Source: Brachycybe producta
Taxonomy: Eukaryota > Arthropoda > Diplopoda > Playtdesmida > Andrognathidae
DNA: 64,000 nt
Assembly: GCA_036925085.1 (NCBI GenBank)
Contig: JAUPFP010000026.1
Coordinates: 1,220,501 to 1,284,500, forward strand
Reading direction: 5' to 3'
A program made the position numbers and the translations under genes. The notes under the pieces were generated by a model. It was not told where the DNA came from. It made no database searches and was given only the letters and a program-made list of their open reading frames with translations. The first letter of the stretch is position 1, and every line of letters begins with the position of its first letter. Positions 55,283-64,000 of the stretch are shown one piece after another.

Positions 55283-56354
55283 AAGCCCGTTATACACCTA
55301 CAATTAGTTCTTAAATAAATGTATAAATTAATTTATAAATGCGACATTGGATTGTATAAAGCCCATTATGCACCAACAATTCTTAAATTAATTTATAAAT
55401 GTGACATTGCACGTGTTTAACGACATGAATGTTAAATTATTTGTTCAAAGTTGTATTAATTTAGAAGATGTTCTATTTTTTTCTTAAATGATCACATCTA
55501 CTAGAGCACTTTCTCAGGATCAGCATCATTTTTATGTAATTTACAAAGCTATATACGATGCGCTCTGCAGCACATTTAGCACACCTCTCCCTAATTCTCT
55601 TGTCTAGAAGGTCACAAGGTTAGATATACGATAAACTGTAACACTACGGACCTTTCCGCACACATTTTTTTGTTAAAAATGTTCGAATACTTTTACAAGT
55701 GTATAATCACCAATTGATACATGTAAATTAATTTATACATTTTATGTACCAATCATTCACGAAAACATTCATCATTTAATTGACACAAGTAAAAATTGTA
55801 GATGTATAACGTCACGTGCTTAACTGCCGATTGATACTTATAAATTAATTTATACATTTTATGTACCAAACCATTCACGAAAACATTCATCATTTAATTG
55901 ACACAAAAATGCAAGTAAAAATTGTAGATGTATAACGGGCTTAAGGTTGTGAATGGTAAATTATTTGTTCAAAGTTGCATTAATTTAGAAGATGTTCTAT
56001 TTTTCTTAAATGAGCACATCTACTAGAGCGCTTTCTCCGGATCAGGATCATTCTTATGTAATTTACAAAGCTATATACGATGCGCTCTGCAACATACTGT
56101 ATATTTAGCACACCTCTCCCCAATTCTCTTGTCTAGAAGATCACAAGGTTAAACATACAATAAACTGTCACACTACTCACTGTTCTGCCCACATTTTTTG
56201 GGTAAAAATGTTCGAATACTTTTACATGTGTATAACCACCGATTGATACTTACAAATTAATTTATACATTTTATTTACCAAATCATTGAAGAAAACTTTC
56301 ATCATTTAATTCACACAGATATTTAAGAAATAATTGATGGTGTATAACGGGCTT
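55283..56354. mobile_element. TA-flanked inverted-repeat element with internal duplication
   Basis: Ends AAGCCCGTTATACACC and GGTGTATAACGGGCTT, flanked by TA on each side. The interior consists of two direct copies of about 500 bp (from about 55,429 and 55,940), each with GATGTTCTATTTTT, GATGCGCTCTGCA and TTCTCTTGTCTAGAAG. No coding frame. Confidence 0.8.
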
Positions 56355-56399
56355 TACTCAATAACATCTCAAATCAATAAAATAATAGTTAAAAATGTG

Positions 56400-56667
56400 C
56401 GACATTCAAATATTTTTTTTAAAAATACAAGCACACTTTCCAATTTTTTGAAGATCTAGCACTAGATAAACATATATTTAAAGTGCTCATTACACTTTGA
56501 ACCATCAAAATTGGACAAATATAAGTATGAAAAATAAACATATTGTGTCGACTGTATTTTAAAAATTAACATTTCTTCTTTAACATCGGGTCTATGAGCT
56601 CAATAGAAAAACGATGCTAGCACTCTTTGTGGAGATTTTTCGTGGTAATTTTGCAATGTGTAGCCTC
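56400..56667. mobile_element. TTAA MITE family F1, right half
   Basis: CATATATTTAAAGTGCTCAT through AGAAAAACGATGCTAGCACT to GTGTAGCCTC followed by TTAA at 56,668. Left arm is absent. Confidence 0.7.
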
Positions 56668-56679
56668 TTAAAGCAATTT

Positions 56680-57714
56680 GAAAGTAACTGAGTTGTTACT
56701 TAATACATGTGAAAGTAATTGAAGTCTCAAATAAGGCGCCAATTTTATTTGTCTCGAATAGGGCGCATAAACCCATTGAGCAGGCGCTGAGTATAAAAAC
56801 CATGCATTAAGCCTAACTACTGCCAGGGTGGCTGATTTTTTTTATTACAATCAAATAAATCGATTTTTTTATTTAAATCAGATTTTTTTGATTTTTTTCA
56901 TTTATATGAAATATAAATTTTTTTATGACGATGTTTGCAAAAATGAGTAATAATAACATTGCTAATTGTTAAATTTAGTAAAATAATTGCAAAATAATAA
57001 AAAAAAATGTTAAGAAACATTCACATTTGAAAATAATAAGTTTCAAGCACTTTTAATTTAACATTCTGAAAATATAAACACAAGCTTTGCATTGCTGGCG
57101 TTTTCAGTTTCCAAAGCAAATCAGTGCCTCAGAGGTAAACTGTGTTAAGTCATTTTTTTTTTAAAAAAAACCACGATTTTACATCTTTATAAGATTTAAA
57201 ATTTGTGTTTTTTAAACAGCTTGTCAAGTTCTATCAGCGGTAAACAGTGGTAAATCCACAGTTTTACACATTGGCTGCTAGATGGTGGATACCGTGTTAA
57301 GTCTTATTCCTTCAATGAAGAGAAAAACTTTCAAATGACTAAACAAGTCATGTTTAAATTTTGCATCAAGGGCTCATGAACCAATATTTGGCAATAAAAT
57401 GTGTACACATACAAAATATGTTCATGCAGAAATTTAAAAGGATGAAACATATGGAGAAATAAAACATGTAACCATATAGCCCATTTATACACATATAAAG
57501 TTTTAAAATACTATATTCATAAAAAGCATGGTCCTTTGATCAAATAAATGTTGCATAAATTCAGTAAAATGTCTATTTCAAACATTAATTATGTATGAAT
57601 AAGCTTTATTTAAGTCTATAGTAAATATTTGCTTGTTCCTAAAGTAAGATTCACAAGCTACAGATTTGCATGTAATGGACTGACTTATTTGCTTACAGCT
57701 TAATGCAACTAATT
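56680..57714. other. AT-rich sequence, nothing recognised
   Basis: Contains T-rich low-complexity text near 56,835-56,925. No exon or terminal repeat seen. Confidence 0.5.
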
Positions 57715-58225
57715 AGGCCTAAAGGGACATTTGCCCTAAATCCACTTGCCCTAAAGAGACATTTGCCCTAAATCCACTTGCCCTAAAGAGACATTTGCCC
57801 TAAATCCACTTGCCCTAAAGAGACATTTGCCCTAAATCCACTTGCCCTAAAGAGACATTTGCCCTAAATCCACTTGCCCTAAAGAGACATTTGCCCTAAA
57901 TCCATTTGCCCTAAAGAGACATTTGCCCTAAATCCACTTGCCCTAAAGGGACATTTGCCCTAAAGGGAAATTTGCCCTAAATCCACTTGCCCTAAAGGGA
58001 AATTTGCCCTAAATCCACTTGCCCTAAAGGGACATTTGCCTTAAATCCACTTGCCCTAAAGGGACATTTGCCTTAAATCCACTTGCCCTAAAGGAACATT
58101 TGCCTTAAATCCACTTGCCCTAAAGGAACATTTGCCTTAAATCCACTTGCCCTAAAGGAACATTTGCCTTAAATTCACTTGCCCTAAAGGAACATTTGCC
58201 CTAAAGGGAAATTTGCCCTAAAACC
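57715..58225. repeat. 32-bp minisatellite, CCCTAAA orientation
   Basis: About sixteen copies of a unit containing CATTTGCCCTAAATCCACTT and GCCCTAAAGRGA. Its core is the reverse complement of the TTTAGGGCAAATG core of the array at 1.8-3.9 kb. Confidence 0.95.
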
Positions 58226-58554
58226 ACTCCAACTCCACAGGCGCGTGCAAATTGGCTATTCTAAGCTTTCCATATAATAAATCTGAATAAAGCCAAGTTG
58301 GCTTTAAAAACTACATTGCAAATGCTGGCTCTTTTAGCAATGTGCCTAATGGTCTGTATGCATGTCGCCTATAGAAACTTCATTTCGTTACGCTTTGTTT
58401 GCACGTAATTTCTAAGCCCGTGCACATTCGAACTTCAAAATTTGTAGTATATGTGAAAGCATTATTATTTAATTGATCACACACTTTTTTTTCCGAATTT
58501 TTTTTTTAAAAAAGTATCTTTTTAAAGTTATTAATGGTCGAATGTTACACCTAT
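58226..58554. other. Unassigned sequence
   Basis: No signal. Confidence 0.5.
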
Positions 58555-58825
58555 ACCTATTACACACCTGATAATTTAAATGCAGTTAAATAATAAACGG
58601 GTTCTACAGAGCCCTGTGAAGGGCAAACAAACAATATGTCGAATAAAATTTATTCAGTTAATAATCTGAAACTATTGACAAAATATTGATTTAGTATTTC
58701 AATTTAAAATATTAATAAAAGTCAATTTTTATTTGGGACATGTCCTTAACAGGATTCCGTATAATTCACCTAAACATTTAATTTGAATTCATTTAACTCA
58801 TGTGTGTACAAGGTATTAGTCATTT
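58555..58825 (+). repeat. Family X, uninterrupted copy (empty site)
   Basis: Contains CAGTTAATAATCTGAAAC (58,656-58,673), the empty site of the F2 MITE. It also contains AAAATATTAATAAAAGTC (58,707-58,724), the empty site of HINE 3 and HINE 4. Confidence 0.85.
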
Positions 58826-59019
58826 CTATATCTTCATTATTTACTGAGATATGAATTATTTTGTGAAGTTGGAAAGTCCATAACAACTATAACAAATATG
58901 GCGATAAAAATATTTTGGAATCTGAATTTTTGTCAAATAGTACAAATATATAAAATTTCATATAAATCCAAGATGGTAAGGTTGTGAGCCATGTTGATTT
59001 CATATGGAATAACCCAGAG

Positions 59020-59235
59020 GAGAAAGAGAGAAATGGAGAGGGAGAAAGAGAGAAATGGAGAGGGAGAAAGAGAGAAATGGAGAGGGAGAAAGAGAGAAAT
59101 GGAGAGGGAGAAAGAGAGAAATGGAGAGGGAGAAAGAGAGAAATGGAGAGAGAGAAATGGAGAGGGAGAAAGAAAGAGAGAAATGGAGAGGGAGAAAGAA
59201 AGAGAGAAATGGAGAGGGAGAAAGAAAAAGAGACT
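59020..59235. repeat. 22-bp purine-rich tandem repeat
   Basis: About nine copies of GAGGGAGAAAGAGAGAAATG plus GA. Open frames on both strands here (58,933-59,303) are repeat artefacts. Confidence 0.95.
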
Positions 59236-59239
59236 CAGA

Positions 59240-60135
59240 AAAAATGAATCAGCCCTTAGCAAATTATGATGTAGAATGTCCCACAGGAACCTTGAATACG
59301 TAGCCTATTTTATTTAGAAAGTCAAATGCAGTTAACTATAAAAAAACCTAAATAAAATGTAAACATTAAAATGACACAAACTAGAAATAAATCGGCAATC
59401 TTCCATATGAGTGGGACTTATAAGCGCCGACAGCGTGGGTACAAGAGAAACCAGAGACTGAGCACCAGAGAACAGAGCGGTCTCTAGTGCTCAGCATTCC
59501 TTTAAAGTTTGCAATAGGTAACATGTTCAAAGAGTGATTTCAACTAGCGGCAGGCCAATAATATGCCCATCCCCCGAATAACGTAAGCACAACGCAAAGG
59601 GGGAGGAACGGCTGGGGGAAAATATATTTCTTGGGCCCCATGGAAATCCACAAATGCCGGCAACCTCTCTAAACTTTTCTTCCCTTAAATGCGAACGAAA
59701 ATATGCTTTCAAAATTTCACATAATTTCCTTTTGTATTTTTTGTTAGCAATAAATGTGTTGCTTGCATAATTTAGATTATGTAGCGAGCATAGCTTGTAA
59801 CTAGATTTAACCACAAAATTATCGCATTTACATATTTTTAGTAAGCTTAGTTTTATGTGAGAAATATTAACTTCCGAGATTTCAATTGTTTGCATTTTTT
59901 TTTTATTAAAAAAGCCTTGTGTCATATTACTACAAAATCAATTATCTACAAAATGCCATTTTAGCTGTTTTTGGTAGAATTTCTGTAAATTTGCTTAAAA
60001 TTATTTAAAGTATACTTTAAACAATATATGTAGAAAAAGAATGTTTTCATGACATCAGGACAGCTGTATACTTTATTAATTTTAATGTTACTGTTGTGTT
60101 CAACATGTTATTTTGTCACAATTTTATATAGATCT
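59240..60135. other. AT-rich sequence, nothing recognised
   Basis: A 132-codon frame at 59,527-59,925 (-) has no recognised domain, no splice context and AT-rich composition; not called. Confidence 0.45.
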
Positions 60136-60139
60136 ACAG

Positions 60140-60289
60140 TATATTAAGCTTTGACTGTCTGTATATAACGCGGTACAAACAAGGAGAAAAACGTTTACGC
60201 ACGTCGGAATTTATTTAAATTTAAATGAACCGATTTTTTCTTATGGTAAACTTTATGTTTCGCTCTCCGGATCCAAGAATCCAAACAAT
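60140..60289 (+). mobile_element. HINE 5' block, truncated
   Basis: ACGCACGTCGGAATTTATTT, TCTTATGGTAAACTTTATGT and GGATCCAAGAATCCAAACAA match the HINE interior, in the variant also found at 62,395-62,472. It is interrupted by the next HINE. Confidence 0.65.
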
Positions 60290-60740
60290 TATATATATAA
60301 TATCCCAGGTCTGTGTATCTGTCTTGTCTGTCTGTCTTTCTGTCTGAAATAACGCTGTACAACCACTGAAGCACATCGGAATTTATATAAATTTAAATAA
60401 ATGAAGAAATGAACAGCTTTTTTTTTTTCTCAAGGTCAACTATATGTTGCACCCTTCCCATCCAAGAACCCCATGATATTAAATTGGAGAGGGGGAAAGG
60501 TTGGATGGAAAGTGTAGAAGGGGGGGGGGGGGGGGCGATAGAGAAACGTGGAGGGAGGAAAAGTGGGAGGGGGTGACTAAAATTGAAATGAAATTAGTAA
60601 AAAAAAAAAAAAAAAAAACGACGCGCATGCGCACATCAGAGAAAATGAAAAACACATTTTCTATTTCAAATATAAAAAGGGGAGGGGATAATAGTTGCAA
60701 AATTAAACTACAGTTTATCACACGCAATTGTGCCATAAAA
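60290..60740 (+). mobile_element. HINE 5
   Basis: Starts TATATATAATATCCCAGGTC with a GTCTGTCTGTCTTTCTGTCT microsatellite, runs through CCATCCAAGAACCCCATGAT and a G-run near 60,522, and loses similarity at TCACACGCAATTGTGCC, where the minisatellite begins. Its hairpin end is missing. Confidence 0.72.
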
Positions 60741-61018
60741 ACAATTAACCCTAATGGAACATTTTCCTTAAAACCATTTACCCTAATAGAACATTTGCCC
60801 TAAAACCATTGCCCTAAAACTATTTGCCCTCAAGGAACACTTGCCCTAAAACCATTTACCCTAAAACTATTTACTCTAATAGAACATTTGCTCTAAAACA
60901 ACTTGCCCTAAAACCACTTGCCCTTAAAAACATTTGCCCTAAAACTATTTGCCCTCAAAGAACATATGCCCTAAAACCAATTACTGTATATTTAGACTAC
61001 TCATTAGGGGAACATCTC
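60741..61018. repeat. Irregular CCCTAAAAC repeats
   Basis: Loose copies of TTTGCCCTAAAACCATTTACC, in CCCTAAA orientation, up to about 60,985. From about 61,018 the orientation flips to TTTAGGG. Confidence 0.85.
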
Positions 61019-61635
61019 CTTAGGGCAAATGTTTTTTTAGGGCAAATGTTTTTTTAGGGCAAATGTCCCTTTAGGGCAAATGTCCCTTTAGGGCAAATGT
61101 CCCTTTAGGGCAAATGTCTTTTTAGGGCAAATGTCTTTTTAGGGCAAATGTCTTTTTAGGGCAAATGTCTTTTTAGGGCAAATGTCTTTTTAGGGCAAAT
61201 GTCTTTTTAGGGCAAATGTCTTTTTAGGGCAAATGTCTTTTTAGGGCAAATGTCTTTTTAGGGCAAATGTCTTTTTAGGGCAAATGTCTTTTTAGGGCAA
61301 ATGTCTTTTTAGGGCAAATGTCTTTTTAGGGCAAATGTCTTTTTAGGGCAAATGTCTTTTTAGGGCAAATGTCTTTTTAGGGCAAATGTCTTTTTAGGGC
61401 AAATGTCTTTTTAGGGCAAATGTCTTTTTAGGGCAAATGTCTTTTTAGGACAAATGTCTTTTTAGGACAAATGTCTTTTTAGGACAAATGTCTTTTTAGG
61501 ACAAATGTCTTTTTAGGGCAACTGTCTTTTTAGGGCAACTGTCTTTTTAGGGCAACTGTCTTTTTAGGGCAACTGTCTTTTTAGGGCAACTGTCTTTTTA
61601 GGGCAACTGTCTTTTTAGGGCAACTGTCTTTTTAG
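61018..61635. repeat. 17-bp minisatellite TTTTTAGGGCAAATGTC
   Basis: About 36 copies, with blocks of variants: GGGCAAATG, then GGACAAATG, then GGGCAACTG. Confidence 0.96.
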
Positions 61636-62394
61636 GGCAATATCTCTTTTTAGGGCAATATCTCTTTTTAGGGCAATATCTCTTTTTAGGGCAATATCTC
61701 TTTTTAGGGCAATATCTCTTTTTAGGGCAATATCTCTTTTTAGGGCAATATCTCTTTTTAGGGCAATATCTCTTTTTAGGGCAATATCTCTTTTTAGGGC
61801 AATATCTCTTTTTAGGGCAATATCTCTTTTTAGGGCAATATCTCTTTTTAGGGCAATATCTCCCTTTAGGGCAATATCTCCCTTTAGGGCAATATCTCCC
61901 TTTAGGGCAATATCTCCCTTTAGGGCAATATCTCCCTTTAGGGCAATATCTCCCTTTAGGGCAATATCTCCCTTTAGGGCAATATCTCCCTTTAGGGCAA
62001 ATGTCCCTTTAGGGCAATATCTCCCTTTAGGGCAATATCTCCCTTTAGGGCAATATCTCCCTTTAGGGCAATATCTCCCTTTAGGGCAATATCTCCCTTT
62101 AGGGCAATATCTCCCTTTAGGGCAATATCTCCCTTTGGGCAAATGTCCCTTTGGGCAAATGTCCCTTTGGGCAAATGTCCCTTTAGGGCAAATGTCCCTT
62201 TAGGGCAATATCTCCCTTTAGGGCAATATCTCCCTTTACGGCAATATCTCCCTTTACGGCAATATCTCCCTTTACGGCAATATGTCCCTTTACGGCAATA
62301 TCTCCCTTTACGGCAATATCTCCCTTTAGGGCAATATCTCCCTTTAGGGCAAATGTTTCTTTAGGGTAAATTGTTTTAGGACAAAAACTTAATC
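61636..62394. repeat. 18-bp minisatellite TTTAGGGCAATATCTC
   Basis: About 40 copies in two blocks: TCTCTTTTTAGGGCAATA, then TCTCCCTTTAGGGCAATA, with a few ATGTCCC and TACGGC variants. One minus frame (61,615-62,142) reads as repeated KGDIAL because 18 is a multiple of three; it is not a gene. Confidence 0.96.
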
Positions 62395-62846
62395 AGATTG
62401 AAATTTAAATGAACTGCTTTTTTCTCATGGTCAACTTTATGTTGCACTCTCCCGATCCAAGAATCCAAACAATAGTAAGGACAGGCAAGTAAAGACAGTA
62501 AAATACAGTCGTTTTCCCCGCCTTTTTATGAGGGCCAGCAACTTTTAATTATTTAGTTATGTCGTCTGATGTCACATGCCCCGTTCTTTTCAATTTTGAA
62601 TTGGTTGTTATTTGGTCTGACGTCACATGCCCCGTTCTTTTCAATTTCCAATTGGTTGATATTTGGTCTGACAGTCATAAAGGGGCGGGGCACACGACTG
62701 TATCTCCCTGTCTTCACATACCTATAACAATATTAAGGTGCTTATAAAAAACACAAGTGGTCAAGGCGAATTGCTTCATGACAACCGGACAGTCACACAA
62801 AAAGAAACTAGATGCTCCCGTCATTTATGACGGGTTACCCCACTAG
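62395..62846 (+). mobile_element. HINE 6, 3' portion
   Basis: Interior blocks ATGAACTGCTTTTTTCTCAT and GATCCAAGAATCCAAACAAT, then two imperfect direct copies of GTCTGACGTCACATGCCCCG-like text, and the end: perfect hairpin CCCGTCATTTATGACGGG (62,817-62,834), TTACCCCACTAG, then T. The 5' end is not attached; the minisatellite lies in its place. Confidence 0.75.
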
Positions 62847-62849
62847 TAT

Positions 62850-63485
62850 GTTAATAATATATATGTGCGTATCACAAAAAAAATGTTTTTTTGTTTAGTT
62901 TCTTGTTTTAAAAAAATTTGCACCCGACCAACGAAATTATTTTTCATTCTAAAATATTTTTCTACCTTTTTTTTCTCACGAAAATGTCTTTTTTTATTTA
63001 ATCTACATTAAAAATCTTATCCAGTTTCTAACTAAGAGGCCCATTGGGAAAATGCCCGATAGGCGAGTCCGCCCCTGTCGTACAACCATGCGAAGAGCAC
63101 CACTAAAAACTATAGTCTGCTAGAACCACTGAGTGGTTAGCACAACCACACAGTGACGGTATTCCAGGAGTATTAAGTTTTTTGAAGTTTTTAGTCCAAC
63201 TTGAAGCATGTAAAACAAATAGAGAATTTGAAATTGCTACATGTACATCGTGAACATTAACTGTTTAATTTATAGGATTGGCCTAATATTTTTTTTAAAT
63301 TTATAAAACATTTTTATAGATATTAAATTGAATCCTCGAATTATACATTTTTTGCCGAGATTGCAGAGAATTGGCCAACAGTAGCTAAATAAATGAATGA
63401 ACTGTGACAGATAACCAGCTAAAACAGCGTGTGTAAAAGCGCCACTTAGACCTCCATTTGAAATAATGGTCAGCTGTCAGTGAAG
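62850..63485. other. AT-rich sequence, nothing recognised
   Basis: No signal. Confidence 0.5.
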
Positions 63486-63486
63486 A

Positions 63487-63615
<129 letters not shown>

Positions 63616-63844
63616 TGATAGTGGTTACCACTTCTTACCACGGCTCAACCATTTTTCACGGTTCTTTCGCAAAAAAATACGGAGGCCGTGGCTCGTGCAA
63701 ACACCTATATAATCAGCTTGCTAATGAAGACCTCTAACATGGTGCTACAAAGTGTTTCGTGTTTTTGCCAGGCGGAAACAGAGCGATACTGACTAAAACT
63801 TTGTAAAAAAAATAGAATAATTTCGTTTTATATTAATTCGTTAC

Positions 63845-64000
63845 CATTTGAATTTGAATTTGAAAAATTTCTCTGCAAGCTGCCAAGAAGGCCTGTGGCA
63901 CAGTGGCAGAGGAAGAAAAGTCCAATTGCAGCTTGCAAAAATGCATTGTCAAAACCCAAATATGTAAACACAAGTTGCATTGTGTTCGGGTGCAGGTGAA
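63845..64000 (-). mobile_element. LINE 3' UTR, running off the window
   Basis: On the minus strand it contains CCTCTGCCACTGTGCC...CAGCTTGCAGAG and ends in TTTTTCAAATTC repeats at about 63,848. It has the same 3' hairpin and tail as the LINE at 838-1,781. Confidence 0.75.

Noticed and set aside
58933..59303. Overlapping plus and minus frames of 82-109 codons
   Set aside because: Both strands are open because the 22-bp purine repeat has no stop words; not coding.
59527..59925. 132-codon minus frame as a gene
   Set aside because: Composition looks random and AT-driven; no domain, no splice signals.
61615..62142. 175-codon minus frame reading KGDIALKGDIAL
   Set aside because: Pure translation of the 18-bp minisatellite; no start context and no homology expected.

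Overview
This window looks like repeat-rich, AT-rich intergenic and intronic DNA from an arthropod nuclear genome. Three observations support arthropod: (1) a minus-strand exon encodes an allatotropin-type neuropeptide ending in TARGF-amide, the arthropod form of that family; (2) a TTAGG-rich interspersed block sits near 39.1-39.3 kb; (3) the transposon load is typical of arthropods (helentron-derived elements, Ty3/gypsy, CR1/L2-group LINEs, TTAA-targeting MITEs). The species cannot be fixed from the sequence. No bacterial features, CRISPR arrays or rRNA genes are visible.

The one host gene I can support runs on the minus strand. Exon A (32,519-32,724) starts exactly at an ATG behind a strong splice acceptor. 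It encodes a signal peptide and the peptide GFRNSALATARGF-amide, and ends at a donor. About 14.9 kb further on, exon B (17,552-17,643) encodes the conserved C-terminal segment of allatotropin precursors (WLSDQMTKNPELAQLIVERF..DSDG). Its phase matches exon A exactly. The intron between them is filled with mobile elements. The last coding exon and the 5' UTR exon(s) were not found.

Layout from left to right. 0.8-1.8 kb: LINE fragment (-). 1.8-3.9 kb: 31-32 bp minisatellite in four variant domains. 3.9-7.9 kb: repeat family R4, the 5' end of a Helitron, a GC-rich decayed coding island, and a gypsy LTR with leader. 8.6-9.4 kb: TTAA MITE. 11.4-16 kb: two LINEs, one nested in a solo LTR. 16.7-20.7 kb: two helentron-derived elements (HINEs), exon B and a pogo-like MITE. 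20.9-29 kb: gypsy leader fragment, a decayed 4.6-kb gypsy element (-), R4 (-), a perfect 100-bp palindrome, a gypsy gag-pro fragment and its LTR. 29-33 kb: LINE fragment and allatotropin exon A. 34.7-36.3 kb: palindromic TTAA element with an LTR in its centre. 38.7-39.6 kb: inverted-repeat element with 21-bp tandem repeats. 40.2-45.2 kb: nested MITEs, HINEs and family X. 45.8-52.4 kb: TTAA MITEs, SINE, pogo-like element with transposase remnants, hAT-like element holding two further elements. 53-56.7 kb: more MITEs. 57.7-62.8 kb: minisatellites of the same TTTAGGGCAAAT core, embedded among HINEs. 63.8-64 kb: LINE 3' end (-).

Several insertions can be dated relative to one another, because uninterrupted paralogous copies of the target repeat lie in the same window. 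These give direct evidence for T|T insertion by the HINEs, TTAA duplication by one MITE family, and 4-bp or 8-bp target duplications for the LTR and hAT-like elements.
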